16,461 nucleotides of DNA. Origin: Limiplasma sp031556335. GTDB lineage: Bacteria; Bacillota; Clostridia; Christensenellales; Aristaeellaceae. The notes beneath the pieces were generated by a model. The model was not told the DNA's origin and made no database searches. It saw nothing but the letters and a program-made list of their open reading frames with translations. Positions within the stretch are counted from its first letter, which is position 1; the number at the start of each line of letters is the position of its first letter. Shown piece by piece: positions 6,715 through 12,670 of this stretch. Made by a program: the position numbers and the translations under genes. The stretch lies in contig JAVBTE010000148.1 of NCBI GenBank assembly GCA_031556335.1, forward strand, positions 1 to 16,461, given 5' to 3'.

Positions 6715-7497
6715 ATGCCTATGATTTCCCCCAAACGGCAGGTTTCAGACGCGGAAAACAAGCTGCGCCTTTTGTTTTGCGTGGACGCGCTGGGTTTTGT
6801 GACCGAAACCCAGCTGTGGCCTTTTGTGGCCTCTTTGAACCTGATGGAATACATGCCCATGCAGCTTCTTTTGCACGAGCTGATGGCCGGGGGCTTTGTA
6901 GGCCGGGGGACCCATGCGCTTGAGGGGCAGCTGTTTGTGTCGGCGGAGGGCAAAAGCGCCCTGGGGCAGCTTGGCCACCGGGTGATGCCCCAAGATCAAA
7001 AACGCATCACAGACGCGGCCCCTGCCTACCGCGCCCAGCTCATTCAGCAGGCCCATGTGCGCGCCACCTATGAAACGGCCCGACCCGGAGCCTACCGGGT
7101 GCTGCTGGAACTGCGGGAGGAGGCTCTGCCCATCCTCACCCTTCGGCTGTCCACCGCAAGCCGGGACCTGGCCGCCCAGGCCATGCATTCCTTTGAGGCG
7201 AACGCCGCTTCCATTCTCACCTGTCTGTACAGGCTTGGCGAGGATTCCGACCCGGAGCCGGCCCTTCCGCCTGCTGCGGCGCTTCAAAGCCACGGCCCCC
7301 ACGAGCATGTGGTGACCACGGAACTCGTCACGGGGGACCTTGTTTTCGAAGTGTCTTTGCTGCTTTCCAGCCTGTCCGGCGCGGCCGCGTACAGCCATGC
7401 CCTGGCCCGTCCCGAAACCGCGCAAAAAACGGCGGAACATCTCGCCTTGGCCCTGTGCGGGCTTCCGCCTTCTGTTCCGCCGGATAGCATCCCATAA
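6715..7497 (+). CDS. DUF4364 family protein (predicted winged-helix)
   Basis: A 260-residue protein matching the DUF4364 family of Clostridia, function unknown, with an N-terminal winged-helix-like region that suggests DNA binding. The signature part is residues 12-100: ENKLRLLFCVDALGFVTETQLW (residues 14-35 region), then the LLLHELMAGGFV helix and the LFVSAEGKSALGQL wing. A more variable helical/beta part follows, with a less conserved proline-rich tail. The start ATG at 6715 sits behind AGGAGG; an upstream start at 6679 would read into the terminator stem and is rejected. It is convergent with the next gene, with only 7 bp between the two stops and no shared terminator. No clear promoter of its own was found. 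Confidence 0.78.
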   Translation: MPMISPKRQVSDAENKLRLLFCVDALGFVTETQLWPFVASLNLMEYMPMQLLLHELMAGGFVGRGTHALEGQLFVSAEGKSALGQLGHRVMPQDQKRITDAAPAYRAQLIQQAHVRATYETARPGAYRVLLELREEALPILTLRLSTASRDLAAQAMHSFEANAASILTCLYRLGEDSDPEPALPPAAALQSHGPHEHVVTTELVTGDLVFEVSLLLSSLSGAAAYSHALARPETAQKTAEHLALALCGLPPSVPPDSIP

Positions 7498-7504
7498 AAG
7501 ACCT

Positions 7505-7996
7505 TTACGACCCGCCCAGCCACGCCTCATAGCGCGGGGGCGGGTATGTTTTTCGGATCATTTCGATCAAAAACCGAAACTCCTCGTCCGAAAAAAAGGT
7601 GGCGTATTTTTGATACAGCACCCGCATGGCCGCCAGGCTTTCCACGTGCAGGGCGTAATCGTTCAGCTTGATAAAGTTCATGGAAAAGGGCGTGAGTTTG
7701 TCAAACAAAACCCCCATCACATCGTCGGTCATCCACTGGATGTCCTGAAGGCTGAGCCGGATGGTTTTGTAATTGTCCAGCATCACGCGCATATCACCAC
7801 CGGTCAGGCGGCTCAGGCCCCGAATCATGAAACTTTCCAGCTCTTCATGCAGGCTTTCCAGGCTTTGCCGGTAGGGTGCGTATTCCTGCAGTTTTTGGGC
7901 CACGCTTTGGGAAAACTGGTTGGAGGTGAGGAAAAACGTGCCCAGCCAAGGGCGGAGCGCCCGCTCCACATCCTCCAGGCCAATCGGGATTGCCAC
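7505..7996 (-). CDS. hypothetical protein next to dnaA, no recognised family
   Basis: A 163-residue soluble protein with no membrane segment, signal peptide or known motif that I recognise. It looks mostly alpha-helical, with heptad-like Leu/Glu spacing at about residues 25-60 (QKLQEYAPYRQSLESLHEELE) that might form a coiled coil. The start is GTG behind GGAGGAAAACGA, a strong site at 7-base spacing, and codon use and length support a real gene. It is read away from the dnaA upstream region. Because it is beside dnaA and shares the intergenic region with it, a link to DnaA control is possible but there is no direct evidence for one. Confidence 0.65.
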   Translation of the reverse strand: MAIPIGLEDVERALRPWLGTFFLTSNQFSQSVAQKLQEYAPYRQSLESLHEELESFMIRGLSRLTGGDMRVMLDNYKTIRLSLQDIQWMTDDVMGVLFDKLTPFSMNFIKLNDYALHVESLAAMRVLYQKYATFFSDEEFRFLIEMIRKTYPPPRYEAWLGGS

Positions 7997-8285
7997 TCGT
8001 TTTCCTCCTTCCGCCCATGTGGATCCTGCCCAAGACGGAGCGATGATGTAATCTCAAACAAATTCTACAAATTTCGCTAATTTCCCTTGTTTTTCCCGTA
8101 ATAAAAAAGTAGGAACTTATTACCAATCACAAAATGAATAATTATAATTAATTTAAGAATAAACATACATTCCATTTTTGTCAACCTCCATTTCTTGTGG
8201 CGCAAACAAGTGAACATACTAGCGGTTGAGCGAAACAGTTTTCGACATGTTTGGGCTTATGCAATATGAACATTATGGAAAATAC

Positions 8286-8314
8286 TTGTCATTTCCCCTT
8301 GGTTCTGCTATGAT
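8286..8314 (+). promoter_or_regulatory. upstream promoter of dnaA
   Basis: TTGTCA (8286-8291), 17-bp spacer, TATGAT (8309-8314) with TGC directly before the -10, forming an extended -10. Each hexamer has 5 of 6 consensus bases. Predicted start near 8321, just before the two DnaA-box-like sites. Confidence 0.7.
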
Positions 8315-8342
8315 TATTTCTGTTCCACCCATCGCGGACAAG

Positions 8343-8366
8343 TTTTCCACATGTCCGTTTTCCACA
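8343..8366 (+). promoter_or_regulatory. two DnaA-box-like sites in the dnaA leader
   Basis: TTTTCCACA occurs at 8343-8351 and again at 8358-8366, starting 15 bp apart. Each differs from the consensus TTATCCACA at one position. They lie downstream of the first promoter and upstream of the second, as expected for autoregulation by DnaA. Confidence 0.6.
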
Positions 8367-8397
8367 TATTGTTTTTGCATATAACCATTCCAGGGGG

Positions 8398-8427
8398 TTG
8401 TTATGCGCCGACAGCAAGATGCATAAT
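8398..8427 (+). promoter_or_regulatory. possible second promoter of dnaA
   Basis: TTGTTA (8398-8403), 18-bp spacer, CATAAT (8422-8427; 5 of 6). Predicted start near 8434. It is weaker than the upstream one. Confidence 0.4.
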
Positions 8428-8462
8428 ATACATTTTATAACCGAAAGGTTGCGCTACTGTTG

Positions 8463-9788
8463 ATGAATGCCGAAGAGCTATGGAGAAGCACCTGCCGAAT
8501 TCTGAAAGAAGAACTGAACAGCGTAAGCTACGAGACCTGGATTGTCGCGGCCTTGAAGCCTTATGCGGTGATCGGCAATAACCTCATGCTGGAATCCATC
8601 AGCCCGCTGATGTACGAAACCGGCGTGCGGCGCTATCTTCCCCAAATCGAAACGGCTGTGGCCACGGCGGCAGGCAAAAACCTTTTTGTAGAAGTGCTGG
8701 GTGCGGACGACCTGCGCACCCGGGTGCAGGAGCTGGAGGCCAAGCAATCGGGCAATACCCTGGCCATGCTCAACCCCAAGTACACCTTCGACACCTTTGT
8801 GGTGGGCGCGGGCAACCGCTTTGCCCATGCCGTGTCCCTGGCCGTGGCGGAAGTACCCGCCAAGGCGTACAATCCTTTGTTCATTTATGGCGGCGTGGGC
8901 CTTGGCAAAACCCACCTTTTGCACGCCATCGGCCACTATGCCCACGAGCTGTACCCGGACATGAAAATCCTCTACATCACCAGCGAGGATTTTACCAACC
9001 AGCTCATTCGCGCCATGCAAAACAACGCCAACCAGGAGTTCCGCGACCGCTTCCGCAACGTGGACATCCTCATGGTGGACGATATTCAGTTCATCGCGGG
9101 CAAGCACGGCACCGAGGAGGAGTTTTTTCACACCTTCAACCACCTTCGGGAAGCCGGCAAGCAAATCATCATGACCAGCGACAAGCCCCCCAAGGAGATC
9201 GCCAAGCTGGAGCAGCGCCTTTGCAGCCGCTTTGAGGGCGGCCTTTTGGCCGACATCCAGCGCCCGGATTTCGAAACCCGACTGGCCATTCTGCGCAAGA
9301 AAGCGGAGTTTGAGCGGCTGGTGATTTCCGAGGACATCCTTGCCCTGATCGCGGAAAAAATCGATACCAACGTACGGGAGCTGGAAGGGTCCCTCACCCG
9401 GCTTACGGCGTACAGTTCCCTCACCCGGCGGCCTGTGGACATGCAGCTAGCCCGGGAAGCCCTGCGCGAACTGTTCAACCATTCGGAAACCCGGCGCATC
9501 ACCTGCGACACCATTCAGGACGCGGTGGCCGATTACTACGGCATCACCACCGACGACCTGAAAAGCCCCCGCCGCAACCATGAGGTGACCGTGCCCCGGC
9601 AGATTGCCATGTACTTGGCCCGGGAAATGATGGGCCTGAGCCTGACCAAAATCGGCGACGCCTTTGGCGGACGGCACTACACCACTGTGATGTCCTCCAT
9701 CGAGAAGGTGGACGAGTCCATCAAGCAAAGCCCCAGCCTGGCCAGCCTGCTGGATGATATCCGGCGGCTGATTAAGGATGCGAAATAG
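8463..9788 (+). CDS. dnaA: chromosomal replication initiator DnaA
   Basis: A 441-residue DnaA, the AAA+ ATPase that binds DnaA boxes and opens the origin. Domain I is residues about 1-80 (ELWRSTCRILKEELNSVSYETWI), the linker is short, and the AAA+ domain runs from about 105 to 320: Walker A GGVGLGKT at 143-150, Walker B ILMVDDIQFI at 202-211. Domain IV follows with the signature helix LSLTKIGDAFGGRHYTTV. There the usual GRDHTTV is GRHYTTV, so two residues that contact DNA in E. coli DnaA (Asp433, His434) are changed. The start is uncertain by one codon: TTG at 8460 or ATG at 8463; AAAGG (8444-8448) is far from both. No dnaN follows. Downstream lie a perfect hairpin and a U-tract terminator. 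Confidence 0.96.
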   Translation: MNAEELWRSTCRILKEELNSVSYETWIVAALKPYAVIGNNLMLESISPLMYETGVRRYLPQIETAVATAAGKNLFVEVLGADDLRTRVQELEAKQSGNTLAMLNPKYTFDTFVVGAGNRFAHAVSLAVAEVPAKAYNPLFIYGGVGLGKTHLLHAIGHYAHELYPDMKILYITSEDFTNQLIRAMQNNANQEFRDRFRNVDILMVDDIQFIAGKHGTEEEFFHTFNHLREAGKQIIMTSDKPPKEIAKLEQRLCSRFEGGLLADIQRPDFETRLAILRKKAEFERLVISEDILALIAEKIDTNVRELEGSLTRLTAYSSLTRRPVDMQLAREALRELFNHSETRRITCDTIQDAVADYYGITTDDLKSPRRNHEVTVPRQIAMYLAREMMGLSLTKIGDAFGGRHYTTVMSSIEKVDESIKQSPSLASLLDDIRRLIKDAK

Positions 9789-9818
9789 GATTACAGGAGG
9801 CGAAAGCCTCCTGTAATC
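9789..9818 (+). other. perfect hairpin directly behind dnaA
   Basis: It begins at the base after the stop codon. A 13-bp perfect stem (GATTACAGGAGGC/GCCTCCTGTAATC) is closed by GAAA, a stable GNRA tetraloop. No T-run follows. The same 16-base core (GGAGGC-GAAA-GCCTCC) recurs at 9965-9980, where it does have a T-run. It could protect or end dnaA mRNA. Confidence 0.7.
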
Positions 9819-9832
9819 GCTGACAAAGTCCC

Positions 9833-9913
9833 TTTAGGGGCTGCCGCCCCTAAAACCCTGCTCAGGGCTATGCCCTGAACCCTTCATTATGACCGCGTTG
9901 CACGCGGTCATAA
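9833..9913 (+). repeat. three-hairpin intergenic repeat, copy 2
   Basis: Same order and loops as copy 1 at 5381-5454. Hairpin 1: arms TTTAGGGGC/GCCCCTAAA, loop TGCC (9833-9854). Hairpin 2: arms TCAGGGC/GCCCTGA, loop TAT (9862-9878). Hairpin 3: arms TTATGACCGCGT/ACGCGGTCATAA, loop TGC (9887-9913). Same orientation relative to the upstream gene (dnaA). Stem differences between the copies are compensated on both arms. Confidence 0.85.
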
Positions 9914-9964
9914 ATAGCAGCAAAAAAGATTGTCTTACACTCTGGGCCTTTTTCTGCAAGCTAC

Positions 9965-9986
9965 GGAGGCGAAAGCCTCCTTTTTT
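9965..9986 (+). terminator. intrinsic terminator of dnaA
   Basis: The 6-bp stem GGAGGC/GCCTCC with GAAA loop is followed by six T's. It lies about 180 bp behind dnaA and after the repeat, in front of the oppositely oriented TfoX-like gene. Confidence 0.7.
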
Positions 9987-10008
9987 GCCTTGCAAATGGA
10001 TATGAAAC

Positions 10009-10042
10009 AAAAAAATCGAGGGCTTATCGCACGCAGCCCTCG
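10009..10042 (-). terminator. intrinsic terminator of the recA-tfoX operon
   Basis: The 8-bp stem CGAGGGCT/AGCCCTCG (10017-10042, 10-base loop) is followed on the minus strand by ATTTTTTTG. It lies just beyond the stop of the TfoX-like gene. An A-run on the other side makes it partly usable for plus-strand transcription, but the T-run serves the minus strand. Confidence 0.75.
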
Positions 10043-10050
10043 AAAAAAAT

Positions 10051-10386
10051 TTATCCCTTCCCCTTCTTTGCCTTCGGCAGGGGAAGCTCCTGCCAGGTCA
10101 CGTCCCGCAGCTCCCTTAAAAACGCCGCGTCGTCCACATTCTCCAGCAGGAAATACAGGCTGGCTCCCTCGTAGGGTGGGGCTTCCGCCAGCATGCCCCG
10201 GGCTTCCAGCAGCTGCCTTCCGGCCTTTGTGGGCTTCATAAACAGCGCGTCGTCGCACACCACGGCCAAAAACTTGCCCAGGCAATAGACGCCGTATTCC
10301 CCAAACATCTTTTTGTAGGTTACGCCAGCCGCCTCGCCGCCCAGTTGCTCGGCCACATAGGCCATCAGTTCGGGAGAAGATGCCAT
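10051..10386 (-). CDS. TfoX/Sxy N-terminal-domain protein
   Basis: A 111-residue protein containing only the TfoX N-terminal domain. In gamma-proteobacteria the longer TfoX/Sxy controls competence genes; short single-domain versions in Firmicutes have no established role. Typical sequences are visible: MASSPELMAYVAEQL at the start, the YKKMFGEYGVY segment (about 24-34), KPTKAGRQLL, APPYEGASLYFLLENVDD, and a Lys-rich end. The start ATG is supported by AAAGGAGG. It begins 40 bp behind recA on the same strand and is followed by an intrinsic terminator, so it closes the recA operon. A competence role is not claimed. Confidence 0.83.
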   Translation of the reverse strand: MASSPELMAYVAEQLGGEAAGVTYKKMFGEYGVYCLGKFLAVVCDDALFMKPTKAGRQLLEARGMLAEAPPYEGASLYFLLENVDDAAFLRELRDVTWQELPLPKAKKGKG

Positions 10387-10426
10387 GGCTGTTCCTCCTT
10401 TACCCGGTCGCAGTGCGCGCCCGCGC

Positions 10427-11584
10427 TTATTCCTCGTCCAGCAGGGCCAGGTCCGGGTCCTCCTCCAAAAGCTGGGCTTCCTCCTCGGTCAGGCCGTTGG
10501 CCGCAGCGGGGGGCGCGATTCCGGCCTTCTTGGCCGCAAGGGCCGCCAGGGCTTCGTCCCGAATCACCTTGTCGATTTTCTTGGCAATATCGGGGTTGTC
10601 TTTCAGGTACTGGCGGGCGTTCTCCCGGCCCTGGCCAATGCGCTGGTCCTCATAGCTGAACCACGCGCCGCTCTTGTGGATGATGTCCCGGTCCACGGCC
10701 ATGTCCAGCAGCGTGCCTTCCTTGCTGATGCCCTCGCCGTAGATGATGTCGAACTCGCTGACCCGAAAGGGCGGCGCGACTTTGTTTTTGACTACTTTCA
10801 CCTTGGTGCGGTTGCCCACCACCTCGGTGCCGTTTTTTAGCTGCTCGCCCCGGCGCACGTCCAGCCGCACCGTGGCGTAGAACTTCAGGGCCCGGCCGCC
10901 CGGGGTGGTTTCCGGGCTGCCGTACATCACGCCCACCTTTTCCCGAAGCTGGTTGATGAAAATGGCCACGGCGTTGGTTTTGTTGATGACGCCGGCCAGC
11001 TTGCGCAGGGCCTGGCTCATCAGGCGGGCCTGGAGGCCCACAAAGCTGTCGCCCATTTCGCCCTCAATTTCGGCCTTGGGCACCAGGGCCGCCACCGAGT
11101 CGATGACCACCATATCCACCGCGCCGCTGCGCACCAGGGCCTCGCAAATTTCCAGGGCCTGTTCGCCGGTGTCCGGCTGGGAAATATACAATTCGTCGAT
11201 GTTCACGCCCAGCTTCCGGGCGTACACCGGGTCCAGAGCATGCTCCGCGTCGATAAAGGCCGCCACGCCGCCCATGCGCTGGGCCTCGGCCACGCAATGC
11301 AGGGCCACGGTGGTTTTGCCGCTGCTTTCCGGTCCAAAAATCTCCACCACACGGCCCCGGGGCAGGCCCCCCACCCCCAGCGCGATGTCCAGGTCCAGGC
11401 ACCCGGTGGAGATCACCTGCAGGTTGTTGTCGGCCGTGGCGTCGCTGAATTTCATCACCGCGCCCTTGCCGTAGGTTTTGTTCAGCTGGGCCAGGGCGCT
11501 TTCCAGCGCCTTGAGCTTCTCCTCCCGCACCGAGTCAAGCGCCTTGCTCTCCGCTGCTTCCTTTTTGGTGTCTTTCTTTGCCAT
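10427..11584 (-). CDS. recA: recombinase RecA
   Basis: A 385-residue RecA, which polymerises on single-stranded DNA, performs strand exchange and triggers LexA self-cleavage. Walker A GPESSGKT is at 84-91, the catalytic DAEHA at 111-115 (Glu113), and Walker B MVVID at 157-161. The LexA/DNA-binding loops are present (QALRKLAGVINKTNAVAIFINQLREK and GRALKFYA regions). There is a Lys/Glu-rich N-terminal extension (about 15 residues longer than E. coli) and an acidic C-terminal tail (EEEAQLLEEDPDLALLDEE). It starts 52 bp behind pncC; the gap contains no clear promoter or LexA box, so transcription probably comes from the rimO promoter. The RBS is AAGGAAGG-like. Confidence 0.97.
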   Translation of the reverse strand: MAKKDTKKEAAESKALDSVREEKLKALESALAQLNKTYGKGAVMKFSDATADNNLQVISTGCLDLDIALGVGGLPRGRVVEIFGPESSGKTTVALHCVAEAQRMGGVAAFIDAEHALDPVYARKLGVNIDELYISQPDTGEQALEICEALVRSGAVDMVVIDSVAALVPKAEIEGEMGDSFVGLQARLMSQALRKLAGVINKTNAVAIFINQLREKVGVMYGSPETTPGGRALKFYATVRLDVRRGEQLKNGTEVVGNRTKVKVVKNKVAPPFRVSEFDIIYGEGISKEGTLLDMAVDRDIIHKSGAWFSYEDQRIGQGRENARQYLKDNPDIAKKIDKVIRDEALAALAAKKAGIAPPAAANGLTEEEAQLLEEDPDLALLDEE

Positions 11585-11636
11585 GGTGTTTCCGTCCTTC
11601 CTTTGTGCCGGGCCGGCAGATGGGGTCCGTTCCGCT

Positions 11637-12122
11637 TTATTCGTTTGTCAGTTCATTCACAAGCATGGTAAGGGCCCGCAAAACCGCCTGTTTGCGCACC
11701 GCCTGCCGGCTCCCCCGAAAATGATGTTCCTCCGCCCGGGTCCCCTTTTCGCTGGCGATGCCAAGAAACACCGTTCCCACCGGGGTTTGCGCCGTTCCGC
11801 CCCCCGGCCCCGCCAGCCCTGTGGCGCTGAGGGCGATGTCGGCTTTCAGGCTGTTTCGCGCCCCCTGGGCCATCTGCTCCGCGCAGGCCGCGCTTACCAC
11901 GCCCACGCCGTCCAACACATCCTGGGAAACGCCCAACAGTTCCCGCTTGATGCGCGGATCATAGCTGACCACGCCCCCCAGCAGCACCTTGGACGCCCCC
12001 GGCACCCCCGCCAGGGCAGTAGCAATCCAGCCCCCTGTCAGGCTTTCCGCCGTGGCAATGGTTTTCCCCCGGTTCGTGGCCAGCGCCACCGCCTTCCGGC
12101 ATACGGGCGACAGCCGGGTCAC
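11637..12122 (-). CDS. pncC: nicotinamide-nucleotide amidohydrolase domain protein (PncC/CinA C-terminal)
   Basis: A 161-residue stand-alone CinA C-terminal domain, which deamidates nicotinamide mononucleotide in NAD recycling. Most Firmicutes carry a longer CinA (about 410 residues) with an extra N-terminal domain; here that domain is absent. Motifs visible: TIATAESLTGG (21-31), the GASKVLLGGVVSYD stretch with candidate catalytic Ser44 and Tyr54, and the SATGLAGPGGGTAQTPVGTVF segment in the second half. The start is a GTG overlapping the pgsA stop (GTGA), with AGGAGA eight bases upstream, so no upstream coding region for the missing domain exists: the frame above runs inside pgsA. Order pgsA-pncC-recA matches the usual Firmicutes order pgsA-cinA-recA. 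Confidence 0.88.
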   Translation of the reverse strand: MTRLSPVCRKAVALATNRGKTIATAESLTGGWIATALAGVPGASKVLLGGVVSYDPRIKRELLGVSQDVLDGVGVVSAACAEQMAQGARNSLKADIALSATGLAGPGGGTAQTPVGTVFLGIASEKGTRAEEHHFRGSRQAVRKQAVLRALTMLVNELTNE

Positions 12123-12670
12123 GGGGCGTTCTCCTGCCCAGGCTGGGCCAGCACATCCCAGGTCCGTTTGAAATAGTCCACGCCGGACCAGATCGTCATC
12201 AATACGGCCGCGATCATCAAAATCACGTCCATGGGGAAGGCGCCAAAGGGCCGGTTTTTCAGCAAGTACACAACCAGGGTGGCCATTTGCAGACTGGTCT
12301 TGATTTTTCCAAGCTTTCCGGCGGCGATCACCTTGTGCTGTTCCACCGCCACCAGCCGCAGCCCGTCCACCGCCAGCTCCCGAAACAGCACGATGATGCA
12401 GGCCCATATGGGAAAGCGGCCCATGCCCCCCAGGGCGATCATCACGGACAACACCAGCAGCTTGTCCGCCACGGGGTCCAGAAACTTTCCAAAATTCGTA
12501 ACGATGTTGTTGCGCCGGGCCAAATACCCGTCCAGCCAGTCGGTGGCGGCCGCCACCAGGAACACGGCCAGGGCCATGGCTTGGCAAAAGGGCGTGTCCA
12601 CGCACAGAAACGCCAGGCACACGGGAATCAGCAGCACCCGCAGAATGGACAACCGGTTGGGCAGGTTCAT
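12119..12670 (-). CDS. pgsA: CDP-diacylglycerol-glycerol-3-phosphate 3-phosphatidyltransferase
   Basis: A 183-residue membrane enzyme that makes phosphatidylglycerol phosphate from CDP-diacylglycerol and glycerol-3-phosphate, the first committed step to phosphatidylglycerol and cardiolipin. The CDP-alcohol phosphotransferase motif D-x2-DG-x2-AR-x8-G-x3-D-x3-D is complete: Asp44, Asp47, Gly48, Ala51, Arg52, Gly61, Asp65, Asp69. Hydrophobic helices lie at about 7-24, 31-43, 70-83, 87-100 and 135-160. The N-terminal NLPNRLSILRV is typical. Its ATG overlaps the rimO stop (ATGA), and its stop overlaps the pncC GTG start. Length is normal and the gene looks intact. Confidence 0.95.
   Translation of the reverse strand: MNLPNRLSILRVLLIPVCLAFLCVDTPFCQAMALAVFLVAAATDWLDGYLARRNNIVTNFGKFLDPVADKLLVLSVMIALGGMGRFPIWACIIVLFRELAVDGLRLVAVEQHKVIAAGKLGKIKTSLQMATLVVYLLKNRPFGAFPMDVILMIAAVLMTIWSGVDYFKRTWDVLAQPGQENAP

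Larger units (their letters stand above)
7997..8462 (+). other. AT-rich region upstream of dnaA, no gene
   Basis: A 466-bp gap without a credible gene. It is strikingly AT-rich (especially about 8060-8180) compared with the GC-rich genes around it. It contains two promoter candidates (8286-8314, 8398-8427), two TTTTCCACA DnaA-box-like sites (8343-8366) and one weaker candidate on the other strand (TGTGGATCC, 8018-8026, 7 of 9). The AT-rich block could serve as an unwinding element if this is an origin, but the gene orientation around it argues against that (see findings). Confidence 0.7.

Noticed and set aside
8018..8026. TGTGGATCC as a third DnaA box
   Set aside because: It matches the consensus at 7 of 9 positions only and lies far from the promoter pair, so it was not given its own entry.
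8207..8275. Two TGAACAT sequences near dnaA as LexA sites
   Set aside because: Neither is followed by a matching GTTC half at the correct distance.
7997..8462. Calling the region an origin of replication outright
   Set aside because: AT-richness and two box-like sites fit an origin, but there is no dnaN, no cluster of perfect boxes, and gene orientation on both sides is opposite to expectation.
9930..10241. A 103-codon plus-strand frame between dnaA and the TfoX-like gene
   Set aside because: It runs through two terminators and the antisense of the TfoX-like gene, and is Pro/Arg-rich as expected from the reverse of a GC-rich gene.
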